Shown: positions 43,238-52,744, counted from the stretch's first letter. The stretch is 64,000 nucleotides of DNA from Sporosarcina sp. FSL K6-3457 (GCF_038007285.1 NZ_JBBOWX010000001.1:1319501-1383500), one strand, 5' to 3'. Numbers and translations: made by a program. Notes: generated by a model not told the origin, from the letters alone.

Positions 43238-44044
43238 GTGATAACGACACTTATTTTTGATTTAGATGATACTTTGTTATGGGATAAAAAAAGTGTGGCG
43301 ACTGCGTTTCGCAAGACGTGTGAGCGGGCGGCGCAGGTACATGATGTGGATCCGGCGAAACTTGAAGAGGCTGTTCGATTGGAAGCACGAGAGCTTTACG
43401 CTACATATGAAACGTATGCACATACGCAAATGATTGGCATTAATCCATTCGAGGGGCTTTGGGGCACGTTCGATGATGCAGGGGAATCCTTTCAGAAAAT
43501 GAAGGAGATTGTACCGGGTTATCGCCGCGAAGCGTGGACGAAGGGCTTGCAACGACTTGGGATTGAAGATGTTGAGTTAGGTAGTGAACTGGCTGAATTA
43601 TTCCCAGAGGAGAGAAAGAAGCATCCTTTCTTATATGAGGAAACTTTTAGCGTGCTAGACAAGCTGAAGGGGGCATATAAGCTTGCTTTGTTAACGAATG
43701 GTTCACCGAGTTTGCAACAGACGAAACTTGAGATTACACCTGAAATAGCTCCTTATTTTGATCATATTATTATTTCGGGGGCATTTGGCAAAGGAAAGCC
43801 AGACGTATCGATTTTCCATCATGTACTGGAAACTTGTGGGGTCACAACAGATGAAGCGTTGATGGTGGGCGATAATTTGATGACGGATATTTTAGGTGCG
43901 TCACGCGTGGGCATGCGTTCGGTTTGGATTAATCGTGAAGGGATGGAGTTGGCAGAGGGTAGTACGCCGACTAATGAGATAGATAATCTGGAGAAATTGT
44001 TCCCAATATTAGAGTCGTTAACGAAGGAAGAGGCCATCCGATAA
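43238..44044 (+). CDS. HAD-superfamily hydrolase
   Basis: A 268-residue haloacid-dehalogenase-like phosphatase. Motif I DLDDTLLWD, motif II ALLTNGS, motif III lysine in GKGKPD and motif IV VGDNLMTD are all present, with a helical cap between motifs I and II. It resembles B. subtilis YsaA. The substrate is unknown. AAAGGAG ten bases before GTG 43238 fixes the start; element A lies just upstream. Confidence 0.87.
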   Translation: MITTLIFDLDDTLLWDKKSVATAFRKTCERAAQVHDVDPAKLEEAVRLEARELYATYETYAHTQMIGINPFEGLWGTFDDAGESFQKMKEIVPGYRREAWTKGLQRLGIEDVELGSELAELFPEERKKHPFLYEETFSVLDKLKGAYKLALLTNGSPSLQQTKLEITPEIAPYFDHIIISGAFGKGKPDVSIFHHVLETCGVTTDEALMVGDNLMTDILGASRVGMRSVWINREGMELAEGSTPTNEIDNLEKLFPILESLTKEEAIR

Positions 44045-44072
44045 GGAGGCTTCTTTTCTTTTGAATGAAAAA

Positions 44073-44150
44073 TCGGTGAATTTTCGGAGTCGCTGGTAAT
44101 CTCGCGTAACTCGCCGGTAAATCCCTAAACTCGCTCGTAATTCCACACCC
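44073..44150. repeat. Degenerate ~21-bp tandem array after the HAD gene
   Basis: TCGCTGGTAA at 44090, TCGCCGGTAA at 44111 and TCGCTCGTAA at 44131, preceded by a weaker TCGGTGAAT at 44073. The step is 20-21 bp, as in the other arrays, with a different unit. Confidence 0.55.
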
Positions 44151-44171
44151 ATACCCAGCTCAACCCGATAA

Positions 44172-44219
44172 AAAGCCCACTTCACCGCCCGAAAGCATTC
44201 TCGGGGGTGAAGTGGGTTT
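44172..44219. terminator. Terminator shared by serA and the HAD gene
   Basis: A stem of about 20 bp (GCCCACTTCACC / GGTGAAGTGGG core, one or two mismatches). T runs suit the minus strand best. Confidence 0.75.
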
Positions 44220-44235
44220 CTTCGTTTAATATATC

Positions 44236-45822
44236 TTACAGGTCAATCGCAATAACGTCGAAAATATCTTCAAGTTCTTTCAATCGCTCAACATTTTCTT
44301 TTTCAACATGATGATCGACAGTGAGCATCATGATAGCATTGCCGCCAACAGTTGATCGGCCGACTTGCATTGTTGCGATATTAATATTTTCTACGGCAAG
44401 CAACGTGCCGACACGTCCGATTGCGCCTGGTTGGTCCTTATGTTTGATGAACAGTAGGTGGCCTTCAGGGCTAATGTCCACTAGGTTGTCGTCGACTTTG
44501 ACGATGCGTGCACCTAGTCCGTTCAATAGCGTTCCAGAAACGCGGCGAACGCCGCTTGCTGTTGTGACTTCGACTGTCACTAAATTAGAGAAGCCTTTTG
44601 TCGTAGATGTTTTATGTTCATTCACCTTGATACCAAAACGCTCTGTCAAAAACTTGGCATTGACGTCGTTGACATGATTACCAAGATTACGTGTCAGCAA
44701 GCCTTTGAGCGTGTTGCGTGTCAATGGACGAACGTCTGACTCGGCAAGATCACCTGAGTAGTAAATGTTCACTTCTTCAATCACTTTATTAGACAGACGA
44801 GATAAGAAGATTCCAAGTTTCTCTGCTAAGTCAAAGAATGGCTCGATTTTAGCGAGTACTTCTTTTGATACAGATGGCAAGTTCACGGGATTACGAACTG
44901 TACCAGCGCTGAAGTAGTTGACGACATCGCGGCTGACATCAATCGCGACGCTTTCTTGCGCTTCAACGGTGCTTGCGCCTAGGTGTGGTGTCGCAATGAC
45001 TTCAGGTAGCGTCAGTAGCTTGTGACCAACGAATGGCTCTGTTTCAAAGACGTCAAGTGCAGCTCCTGCTACTTTTTTCGAGACAATTGCATCGTACAAT
45101 GCATCTTCGTCGATAATACCGCCGCGTGCACAGTTAATAATTTGAACGCCATCTTTCATGATTTCGAACGCTTCTTTGTTAATCATATGCTTTGTTTCTT
45201 TCAATAAAGGCGTGTGAACGGTAATGAAATCAGCAGCTCTTAAGACTTCCTCTACTGTCCCTAACGTAATGCCCATCTTCTTCGCTTTTTCTTCTGACAA
45301 AAATGGATCGTACGCAATGACGCTCATCCGTTGTCCTTTAGCTCTTGCAGCTACTTCTGCGCCAATGCGTCCCATACCAATAACGCCAAGTGTTTTATTT
45401 TTTAATTCCACACCGATGAATGATTTACGATCCCATTCGCCATTCTTTAATGAATTAAAAGCTTGTGGAATTTTACGCGCAAGTGACATGAGCATGGCAA
45501 TCGTATGTTCAGCTGCTGAGTTTGTATTACCATCAGGAGCATTGACAACGATAATTCCTCTTTCGGTTGCTGCATCTAGGTCGATATTATCAACACCAAC
45601 ACCAGCACGTCCAATGATTTTTAAGTTTGTTGCTGTCTCGATGATTTCACGTGTGACTTGTGTTTGACTACGGACGATTAAAGCGTCAAAGTCTTTGATT
45701 TTTTCTGCAAGTTGTTCAGGTGTATTTGTTGTGTCGATGACAATGTTGAAACCTTCTGCTTGTCGTAAAGGGAAGATACCATCTTCGCTAAGTGGATCAC
45801 TAATGAGTACGTTAAAAGCCAT
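44236..45822 (-). CDS. serA: D-3-phosphoglycerate dehydrogenase
   Basis: A 528-residue enzyme that oxidises 3-phosphoglycerate in the first step of serine synthesis. NAD-binding GMGRIGAEVAARAKG, the catalytic Arg in NCARGGIIDE, Glu in DVFETEPF and His in TPHLGAST are seen. Then follow the intervening domain and a C-terminal ACT domain (LLFIKHKDQPGAIGRVGTLL). AAGGAG precedes the ATG. A T-box leader upstream, with Ser as the probable specifier, explains its control. Confidence 0.95.
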   Translation of the reverse strand: MAFNVLISDPLSEDGIFPLRQAEGFNIVIDTTNTPEQLAEKIKDFDALIVRSQTQVTREIIETATNLKIIGRAGVGVDNIDLDAATERGIIVVNAPDGNTNSAAEHTIAMLMSLARKIPQAFNSLKNGEWDRKSFIGVELKNKTLGVIGMGRIGAEVAARAKGQRMSVIAYDPFLSEEKAKKMGITLGTVEEVLRAADFITVHTPLLKETKHMINKEAFEIMKDGVQIINCARGGIIDEDALYDAIVSKKVAGAALDVFETEPFVGHKLLTLPEVIATPHLGASTVEAQESVAIDVSRDVVNYFSAGTVRNPVNLPSVSKEVLAKIEPFFDLAEKLGIFLSRLSNKVIEEVNIYYSGDLAESDVRPLTRNTLKGLLTRNLGNHVNDVNAKFLTERFGIKVNEHKTSTTKGFSNLVTVEVTTASGVRRVSGTLLNGLGARIVKVDDNLVDISPEGHLLFIKHKDQPGAIGRVGTLLAVENINIATMQVGRSTVGGNAIMMLTVDHHVEKENVERLKELEDIFDVIAIDL

Positions 45823-45934
45823 TTAAATCATTTCTCCTTCGTGTATATAGATTTGTTGTGCTGCTGCAACGCCTGTGCCTAGTGCGATATTCTTGCCGAT
45901 TTCAATCATTTTGGTTAGCAGTTAATCACTCCTC

Positions 45935-46222
45935 CTATTTTAGGAATAAAAAAAGCCTTCCGTCCCTTACAAGTAATTGTAAGGGGCGAAAAGCTAGATT
46001 AGCTCACGCGGTACCACCCTGATTTACTGTCCACATTACGACAGTCTTCGTTAGCATGCTTAACGGGCATGGGTCGGATTGGCCTACTGTGAATTTCAGC
46101 CTATCTATTCCGGAGTGCTACTTTACGTTGAAATCACTGATTTGCACCATCCATCAGCTCTCTTGAGATCTCATCACCTAAAGCATGTCTCCATCATTAC
46201 AGTTGGAATTGTTATTGAATTT
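45935..46222 (-). ncRNA. T-box leader of serA
   Basis: The T-box sequence AGGGTGGTACCGCG reads on the minus strand at 46020-46007. The terminator hairpin follows at 45992-45950 with seven or more T, and stem I is upstream with a GATGA K-turn. Between a CTCC and GTAGCA on the 3' side of stem I the codon AGC (Ser) followed by A fits the specifier, which suits serA. The specifier call is by eye; the T-box itself is certain. Confidence 0.92.
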
Positions 46223-46229
46223 AGAACTT

Positions 46230-46257
46230 ATCATAACAAATGATAAACAAATGTCAA
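46230..46257 (-). promoter_or_regulatory. Promoter of the serA T-box leader
   Basis: On the minus strand TTGACA, 16 bp, TATGAT. On the plus strand at 46302-46315 TGTAAGCGCTTTAT is a partial (12/14) cre-like match of unclear meaning. Confidence 0.65.
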
Positions 46258-46418
46258 GCGTCTTTTTTGCTTTAGTGCGTTAAATCGCTAAAAAAGTTTT
46301 TTGTAAGCGCTTTATACTGAATTCATTCAAAAAAAGAGAGAATGGAGTCAGTTTGGTAGAGGAATTTTGTTAGTAACGGTATCATTTTGTATGACGATGA
46401 AATAAGGAGTGCATTCAC

Positions 46419-47420
46419 ATAAAAACATTTAATTCGATTCCATTATCTGTGTTGGATCTTGCGCCTATCAATGCGGGGAGCAACGCCAGTCAGTCGTTTA
46501 AAAATAGTGTAGAGTTGGCACAACATGTAGAAGACTGGGGATTCAATCGTTACTGGTTGGCGGAGCATCATAATATGCCGGGTATAGGCAGTTCCGCGAC
46601 ATCTGTGCTGATTGGACATATTGCTGGCGCGACAAAACGTATGCGTGTTGGCTCTGGAGGCATTATGCTACCTAATCACGCACCACTTGTTATAGCTGAG
46701 CAATTCGGTACGCTTGAATCGATGTATCCAGGGAGAATTGACTTGGGGTTAGGGCGTGCTCCTGGTTCGGATCAGGCGACGGCTTATGCACTGCGCCGAA
46801 CTTTGCAAAGTACGGGAGATGATTTCCCAGAACAGCTGGCGGAGCTACAAGCGTATTTTGAACCGAATCGTGTAGCACGTGTTCGCGCATTTCCTGGCGA
46901 GGGTCTCGAAATACCGATTTGGCTTCTCGGTTCAAGTGGCTTCAGTGCACGGCTTGCCGCACAGGAAGGCTTGCCATTTTCTTTCGCCAGCCATTTTGCG
47001 CCGGCCTATGTATTACAGGCTTTGCAGCTGTATCACCAAAACTTTAAGCCATCGAAATTTTTACAAACACCTTATGCTATGCTTGGCGTTAATGTCATTG
47101 CAGCAGAAACGGATGAAAAAGCCCACTGGTTGGCGACTTCACAACAGCAGCAATTTCTGAGCTTAACAAGAGGTATGCCCACACAATTACAGCCGCCGAT
47201 TGATAATATCAACGAGGTGTGGTCAGCGCAAGAACGAGCATCTATTGAGCAAACACTCGATTCGCGTTCAACAATTGTCGGCAGTCCTGAAACGGTTAAA
47301 CGAAAATTGGAGAGCTTCATTCAAGAAACAAAGGCGAATGAATTGATCATTAACTCGCAAATATTTGATCAGCAAGCACGTTTGCGTTCGTATGAAATGA
47401 TTGCAGAGATGATGGACTGA
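46419..47420 (+). CDS. LLM-class flavin-dependent oxidoreductase
   Basis: A TIM-barrel, luciferase-like FMN oxidoreductase of the YceB type: [42 protein letters not shown], the [17 protein letters not shown] motif and [11 protein letters not shown]. The substrate is unknown. The start is odd: AAGGAGT (46404-46410) is placed for the codon at 46419, which is ATA, and the frame [17 protein letters not shown] has the N-terminal beta strand that homologues need. The first standard start, GTG 46449, would cut into that strand and has no ribosome site. I give the ATA start; if it is wrong the gene begins at 46449. Confidence 0.8.
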   Translation: MKTFNSIPLSVLDLAPINAGSNASQSFKNSVELAQHVEDWGFNRYWLAEHHNMPGIGSSATSVLIGHIAGATKRMRVGSGGIMLPNHAPLVIAEQFGTLESMYPGRIDLGLGRAPGSDQATAYALRRTLQSTGDDFPEQLAELQAYFEPNRVARVRAFPGEGLEIPIWLLGSSGFSARLAAQEGLPFSFASHFAPAYVLQALQLYHQNFKPSKFLQTPYAMLGVNVIAAETDEKAHWLATSQQQQFLSLTRGMPTQLQPPIDNINEVWSAQERASIEQTLDSRSTIVGSPETVKRKLESFIQETKANELIINSQIFDQQARLRSYEMIAEMMD

Positions 47421-47434
47421 ATTTATCAAATAAA

Positions 47435-47468
47435 AGAACCACGATTCATCATAGGATTGTGGTTTTTT
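47435..47468 (+). terminator. Terminator after the LLM oxidoreductase
   Basis: Stem GAACCAC / GTGGTTT with partial inner pairing and seven T. Confidence 0.65.
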
Positions 47469-47559
47469 TATTTATGTAATTAATTCAGAAAAGTTATTCA
47501 AGTAAGTTAGTATTGTGGTAAAATATAGTTGAAATCCATTGTTGCAAGGGGGAACTGAC

Positions 47560-49596
47560 TTGAGCATTATGACAAAGAGAGAAGACGTTATTGATGATTA
47601 TCATGGCACAAATGTGACAGATCCATATCGATGGCTGGAAAATCCAGATGCAGCAGAAGTGAAAGAGTGGGTGGATGCGCAAAATGAAGAGACTCAGGCT
47701 TTTTTAGCGACTTATCCAGAGCGTGAAAATATCAAGGAAAGGTTGACGAAATCTTGGAATTATCCGAAATACTCTGTGCCGCAAAAAGAAGGAGATTATT
47801 ACTATTTTTATAAAAATGATGGTTTGCAAAATCAAGCCGTTTTTTATCGGACAATGGATTTGGAATCTGATGCGCTTGAGGTTATTATCGATCCTAATAT
47901 GTTGAACGAAGAAGGAACGGCTGCCATTACCAATCTTGCATTTACGAAGGATGGTCATCGATTAGCTTACGGAATTTCATTGAATGGCAGTGACTGGCAG
48001 GAAATTCGTGTGCGTGACTTGCAAACGGGAAAAGATGAGCCTGACGTTATTAAGTGGTGCAAATTCAGTAGCATTGCTTGGAATGAAGAAGGCAGTGGCT
48101 TTTATTATAATCGTTTTCCAGAGCCGGGAACTGTGGATCCAGAAGATGAGAGTAATTATAATCGCGTCTATTGGCATATTGTTGGTACTGCGCAACAAGA
48201 CGATGTATTGACGTATGAAGATACTGTAGATAAAGGGCTGTCTTTCAACCCGTTGTTTTCCGATGATTATCGTTATTTGATTTTATCAGTATGGAAAGGG
48301 ACAGAAAATAAGAGTCGTATTTATTATCGTGATGAGCAATCTGATGAGGGTTTTGTGCATTTATTGGCAGATGATGATGGGGAATACACTTTTATTGGCA
48401 ATGAGGGTAGGCTGTTTTATTTCACGACGAATTATCATGCGCCGAAGGAGAAAATCATTGCGGTGCAGTTGGATAACCCAGAGAAAGAGCATTGGGTGGA
48501 TATTGTTGCTGAGCGCGAGGATGTTTTGACATTCGCACAAATTATTAATAAACAGCTCGTTGTTTGCCATTTGCATAATGCGCATGATCAGCTAAGTGTT
48601 TTTGATTTGGAAGGCAAGTTAGTAAAAGAAGTGCCGCTACCTAGTTTTGTGTCGCTGGTAGGTGTGTCTGGCAAGAAGACGGCAGCGACGATGTATATTG
48701 GTTATACGTCTTACTTAGTGCCGACGACGATTGCACGTTATGATTTTGCGCAGGATAAGCTTGAGCCTGTGTTCCAACAGTCGACGCTGTTTGATGAGGA
48801 AGGTTTTGAAACGACGCAGGTATTTTATCCGTCGAAGGATGGCACGCAGATTCCGATGTTCTTGACGCATCGCAAAGGATTGGAATTGACGGGCGACAAT
48901 CGCGTGCTGTTGTATGGTTATGGTGGTTTTAATGTCAATTTAACACCAGCATTTTCGCCGTCGCAGCGTATGTGGATTGAGGCGGGTGGCGTGTATGCCG
49001 TTGCTAATTTACGAGGTGGTGGAGAATTTGGTGAGCGATGGTACAAAGCAGGGACACTGGAGCATAAGCAGAATGTCTTTGACGATTTTATCGCAGCGGC
49101 AGAGTGGTTGATTGAACAGAACTATACGAACAGCAAAAAGCTTGCGATTATGGGGGGCAGTAACGGTGGATTGCTTGTGGCAACCTGTGTCACGCAACGT
49201 CCGGATCTGTATGGAGCTGCACTTTGTTTAGTTCCTGTTACGGATATGCTGCGCTATCATAAGTTCACGGTTGGCCGTTATTGGGTGACGGATTATGGCA
49301 ATGCGGAAGCAAATCCAGAGCATTTCGAGTTCATGTATAAGTATTCACCACTTCATAATGTCAAAGAAGGCGTCGAATATCCACCAACACTTGTGACAAC
49401 CGCGGATACAGATGACCGTGTTGTTCCATTGCATGCGATGAAGTTTGCCGCAACCTTGCAGGCGGCACAGCAAGGTGAACAGCCAATTCTACTTCGGGTT
49501 GAGAAGAATGCGGGACATGGAATGGGTAAACCGACTGTGAAAATTATTGAAGAACAAACGGATATGTATTCGTTTTTATTTAAAACGTTAGGATGA
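47560..49596 (+). CDS. Prolyl oligopeptidase (S9A)
   Basis: A 678-residue serine peptidase that cleaves peptides after proline. The N-terminal cap begins DYHGTNVTDPYRWLENPD, a seven-bladed propeller follows, and the alpha/beta-hydrolase domain holds Ser in GGSNGG, Asp in TADTDDRV and His in KNAGHGMG. No signal peptide is seen, so it is cytoplasmic. AAGGGGG at 47546-47552 fits the TTG at 47560, with ATG 47569 as a weaker choice. Confidence 0.92.
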   Translation: MSIMTKREDVIDDYHGTNVTDPYRWLENPDAAEVKEWVDAQNEETQAFLATYPERENIKERLTKSWNYPKYSVPQKEGDYYYFYKNDGLQNQAVFYRTMDLESDALEVIIDPNMLNEEGTAAITNLAFTKDGHRLAYGISLNGSDWQEIRVRDLQTGKDEPDVIKWCKFSSIAWNEEGSGFYYNRFPEPGTVDPEDESNYNRVYWHIVGTAQQDDVLTYEDTVDKGLSFNPLFSDDYRYLILSVWKGTENKSRIYYRDEQSDEGFVHLLADDDGEYTFIGNEGRLFYFTTNYHAPKEKIIAVQLDNPEKEHWVDIVAEREDVLTFAQIINKQLVVCHLHNAHDQLSVFDLEGKLVKEVPLPSFVSLVGVSGKKTAATMYIGYTSYLVPTTIARYDFAQDKLEPVFQQSTLFDEEGFETTQVFYPSKDGTQIPMFLTHRKGLELTGDNRVLLYGYGGFNVNLTPAFSPSQRMWIEAGGVYAVANLRGGGEFGERWYKAGTLEHKQNVFDDFIAAAEWLIEQNYTNSKKLAIMGGSNGGLLVATCVTQRPDLYGAALCLVPVTDMLRYHKFTVGRYWVTDYGNAEANPEHFEFMYKYSPLHNVKEGVEYPPTLVTTADTDDRVVPLHAMKFAATLQAAQQGEQPILLRVEKNAGHGMGKPTVKIIEEQTDMYSFLFKTLG

Positions 49597-49640
49597 AAAA
49601 TGCCTGGCACCGATGGAATTTGGTGCTAGGCATTTTTTAA
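49597..49640 (+). terminator. Terminator after the prolyl oligopeptidase gene
   Basis: Stem AAAATGCCT-x-GCACC / GGTGC-x-AGGCATTTT and a T run. Confidence 0.85.
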
Positions 49641-49694
49641 TTGGAGAGTATGGGACCATTGGAGGTTACTGTAAATCGTTGCAAAGTTGGGCGA

Positions 49695-49976
49695 TTACGT
49701 TATTTTGTTCGCGCAACGTGGATTTTGGGATACAATTTTAGCTGCCTTTGTAACGGCCGCTAAAACGTTTGTACTGCTTTGTCGATCTGTAAGATGAGGA
49801 ACTCGTGCGTATGGGAGATTTTCACTTTTAACAACGTAATGAGGTCGTAAATTATTGAGTGCTATCGCCATGATATCGTTGATGCATTGCGGACAGTCAC
49901 AAAATAGTTTCAAATTCACTTTTTGCCTATCAAGTGATTCATAGACAACTTCTTCCATGATGTTATGAAATCTCAT
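49695..49976 (-). CDS. comFB: ComFB-domain protein
   Basis: A 93-residue protein of the late-competence ComFB family: VYESLDR, the cysteine pair CDCPQC, then INDIMAIALNNLRPHYVV. Two or three Cys may bind zinc. Some ComFB-domain proteins bind cyclic dinucleotides, but that is not shown here. GGAGG seven bases before the ATG supports the start. No comFA or comFC is next to it, and no terminator stands out downstream. Confidence 0.78.
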   Translation of the reverse strand: MRFHNIMEEVVYESLDRQKVNLKLFCDCPQCINDIMAIALNNLRPHYVVKSENLPYARVPHLTDRQSSTNVLAAVTKAAKIVSQNPRCANKIT

Positions 49977-50121
49977 TCCTCGTCGCCTCCCGTTGATTTT
50001 GTTATTCTTTGTGTCTAATTATATCATCGCGCATTTACTTTGCCACTAATTTGAATATTCGTGACAGTTATGTTCGGGACGACAGAGTAAGTGGCTGTCT
50101 AGTCAGTCTATTTACAATAAT

Positions 50122-50167
50122 AAAGCAGGCGGAGAAAATAGTTCGTTTCTCTCTGCCTGCTGCTTTT
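50122..50167 (-). terminator. Terminator after the M23 peptidase gene
   Basis: Inverted repeat of GCAGGC with GCCTGC and GAGAAA with TTTCTC, with a T-rich minus-strand tail. Confidence 0.6.
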
Positions 50168-50231
50168 ATGGGGGTGGTCGGGCTTATGCGGTAGTAAATT
50201 CGTCTGAACGGTAGTAATCGCCCACAACTGT

Positions 50232-51209
50232 TCATTTTCTCGCTTTGTCTTGCCGTTCCCAAATCTGGAGCGAGGGATACGGATCAAAGGCCCATTCAAT
50301 TCGCCCATTATATTTGTACATGCCGTAATGTAGATGGGGAGGGAAACGGCCGGAAGTACCTTCTTTCCCATAGCCAGAACTACCGACAAAGCCGATAATG
50401 GTTCTTGGTTCAACGATATCGCCGACTTTAATATCCTTATTGAAATAAGCTAGATGGGCAAAGTAGTGGTACGTATTATGCGTGTCACGAATACCGACTC
50501 GCCAACCACCGAATTCATTCCACCCCATTATTTCAATGACGCCATAGGAAGTGGATCGAACGGGCGTCCCATATCCGGCAAAAAGGTCAGTGCCTTCATG
50601 GATTCTGCGACCACCCCAGCCTCTGCTCGCACCCCATGTTCCTTTGTAGCTGTAATCGTAGTTTGTGGGAACTGGAAAAGCATGCTCATCCAACTCTAAT
50701 GTTTCAAAGTGTTGGTATAATTTGGCGATGGCTATGATTTGGTTGACGGTTATTTCACGCCTGTAATAATCCCATAACGCCAATTTGAAATCATCTTCGG
50801 TTTGTCCATAAGCGCTTAAGAAAGTCGCCATTGTGGAGAGGATATCTTCTGGATTGTTTGGATCAGCAATGCCATCACCATTACCATCCTGCCCTTGTCC
50901 ATCGAAGAAAGCGATAGATGCAGGGGATGTATCGGTTTTATTGGGATTGAGAGCGCCGACCCAATAATCCTCAGAATATTGAATGGCGATAGGTCCATCT
51001 CTTTTAGGAATATCAGTGCGCACTTGTTGGATATTACGCTCAAATTGATCAATAGCAGCCAAGTAGTACCAAGGAACGGCCATGCTATCAAATTGTAAAT
51101 ACAGCTGCATGCGCTGTTCGTTCGGCGTTTCTTCCTTAGCCACCACAACGGTGTAAAATAATAAAGATAACATGATGATATACGTCGGTAATAAAACCCA
51201 GTGACGCAC
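50232..51209 (-). CDS. Membrane-anchored M23 (LytM-type) peptidase
   Basis: A 325-residue wall enzyme. An N-terminal membrane segment (RHWVLLPTYIIMLSLLFY) precedes a helical domain (SMAVPWYYLAAIDQFERN and ILSTMATFLSAYGQTEDDFKLALWDY) of a kind seen as a goose-lysozyme or transglycosylase-like module. Then comes the M23 domain with H-x3-D in IHEGTDLFAGYG and H-x-H in PPHLHYG. It probably cuts peptidoglycan cross-bridges outside the membrane. AAAGGAGG seven bases before GTG 51209 overrules the longer frame. Confidence 0.85.
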   Translation of the reverse strand: MRHWVLLPTYIIMLSLLFYTVVVAKEETPNEQRMQLYLQFDSMAVPWYYLAAIDQFERNIQQVRTDIPKRDGPIAIQYSEDYWVGALNPNKTDTSPASIAFFDGQGQDGNGDGIADPNNPEDILSTMATFLSAYGQTEDDFKLALWDYYRREITVNQIIAIAKLYQHFETLELDEHAFPVPTNYDYSYKGTWGASRGWGGRRIHEGTDLFAGYGTPVRSTSYGVIEIMGWNEFGGWRVGIRDTHNTYHYFAHLAYFNKDIKVGDIVEPRTIIGFVGSSGYGKEGTSGRFPPHLHYGMYKYNGRIEWAFDPYPSLQIWERQDKARK

Positions 51210-51338
51210 GATAAAACCTCCTTTAATCCGTTTATATAGCATCCCCCAATCGGAATTATTTATGACCATTAAATTTTTTTGAGCCAAGTTCACTGAAAAT
51301 ATGAAATAATAGTTTGGGTAATGATACAATGAGATTGT

Positions 51339-51524
51339 CTTAACTTGAATCAGCAAATGTTTTTGCTGATTCAAGTTAAGCCTCCGGCGGATGTCACAAA
51401 TTTTGAAGGGAGTTGTGGAAGGCAACCTAAGTTCGCCGCTTCCTGCGGCAATGGTTGCATACCCGCGTCCTGCGGGCACAATTCAAAATTTGGACGCAAT
51501 TATGCCTCCGGCGTAATTGATTAA
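51339..51524 (+). repeat. Dispersed structured element, family 2, copy B
   Basis: Hairpin I is a perfect 19-bp stem (51339-51357 with 51362-51380). II pairs CAAATTTTGAA 51397-51407 with TTCAAAATTTG 51482-51492 and encloses two extra GC-rich hairpins (CCGC/GCGG, CCCGC/GCGGG). III is CAATTATGCC / GGCGTAATTG (51498-51518). It ends about 12 bp before the thioredoxin gene's ribosome site. The remainder of the 339-bp gap (51210-51338) shows nothing else. Confidence 0.75.
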
Positions 51525-51548
51525 ATAAAAAAATAGGAGTGATTTTAA

Positions 51549-51866
51549 ATGGAAAAACTACAATCAATGGAACAATTTGAACAACTGAAAAATGAGGAGC
51601 GCACAATTTTTATGTTTTCTGCTGATTGGTGCTCAGACTGCCGTGTGATTGAGCCGATTTTACCTGGTATTGAAGCGGATTATCCGGAATATACATTTAT
51701 ACTTGTGGACCGGGATGAGTTTATCGATTTGTGTGGAGAACTTGATATTTTTGGAATTCCAAGCTTTATCGGCTTCCATAGCGGAGTAGAAGCGGGTCGA
51801 TTTGTGAGTAAGGATCGTAAAACACAGGCAGAGATTGAGGAGTTTATTAATAGCCTTACAGCATAA
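51549..51866 (+). CDS. Thioredoxin-like protein, YtpP type
   Basis: A 105-residue single thioredoxin fold with the redox motif WCSDC and the cis-proline in FGIPSF. It resembles B. subtilis YtpP (WCPDC). It likely reduces protein or low-molecular-weight disulfides in the cytoplasm. AGGAGTG precedes the ATG, and structured element B forms most of its upstream region. Confidence 0.85.
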   Translation: MEKLQSMEQFEQLKNEERTIFMFSADWCSDCRVIEPILPGIEADYPEYTFILVDRDEFIDLCGELDIFGIPSFIGFHSGVEAGRFVSKDRKTQAEIEEFINSLTA

Positions 51867-52039
51867 TTTAGCATATTTAGGGAATGGGAGAGTGCGCTAT
51901 CTAAAACCATCACGTCCTGTGGCGCGGTGCGAACTTTGACTTAGCGTGGAAAAATCGGTCAATGCGTCTTGGAGAGGCACTAAAAGTATGATTTTAGGTA
52001 GACAAGACTTGCGCTGACAATGACTAGGGGGATTTATGA

Positions 52040-52744
52040 ATGAAGCCGATAATTGGGATTACGCCAGATGTGGAGAAAGATGATAAGCACTTCTTGAATA
52101 ATGATAATATGCAGGCAATTATCCGTGCAGGGGGAGTGCCCCTCATTATTCCGATAGGTAATGGGGAGAACATTGCGCAAATAGTCGGCTTGTTGGACGG
52201 CCTTTTGTTGACTGGAGGAAATGATATTAATCCGATATTGTTCAATGAAGAGCCACACACGCACCTGGGTGAGGTTTCGCCAAGTAGGGATTTGTTTGAA
52301 CTCGAATTGGCCCGACAAATGCTAGCAGCAGATAAACCGATTATGGGGATTTGCAGAGGGCTTCAATTGTTGAATGTTGCCGTTGGGGGGACGTTGTATC
52401 AGGATCTTCATCAACAAAACGAAGGGCCGATGCTTCAGCATTTACAAAAGTCGCCTACTACGTATCCGAGTCATTTTGTTCAATTGGCAAAAGGGAGTTT
52501 GCTCGCGGAAATTGCAGGTAGTGAACGCATTCAAGTGAATTCATTTCATCATCAGGCGTTGAAAGATGTGCCTTCGGTGTTCAAAGTTTCTGCTAGCGCG
52601 AGTGACGGCATTATCGAAGCTGTGGAAAGCGTAGATAAAAAATTTGTACTTGGTGTCCAGTGGCATCCTGAATTGTTAGCAACAAAAGGGGATGCAGTTT
52701 CTCTACGGATTTTTGACAGGTTTATTGGTGCATGTGTGAAATAA
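52040..52744 (+). CDS. Gamma-glutamyl-gamma-aminobutyrate hydrolase family (peptidase C26)
   Basis: A 234-residue class I glutamine amidotransferase-like hydrolase. The nucleophile Cys is in MGICRGLQLLNVA, with LLTGGNDINP upstream and the His-Glu pair in QWHPE. Known members hydrolyse gamma-glutamyl bonds (PuuD-like). AGGGGG precedes the ATG. The 173-bp upstream gap holds nothing I recognise. Confidence 0.88.
   Translation: MKPIIGITPDVEKDDKHFLNNDNMQAIIRAGGVPLIIPIGNGENIAQIVGLLDGLLLTGGNDINPILFNEEPHTHLGEVSPSRDLFELELARQMLAADKPIMGICRGLQLLNVAVGGTLYQDLHQQNEGPMLQHLQKSPTTYPSHFVQLAKGSLLAEIAGSERIQVNSFHHQALKDVPSVFKVSASASDGIIEAVESVDKKFVLGVQWHPELLATKGDAVSLRIFDRFIGACVK

Noticed and set aside
51210..51479. 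N-terminal extension of the M23 peptidase
   Set aside because: AAAGGAGG directs GTG 51209, and the extension runs through structured element B.
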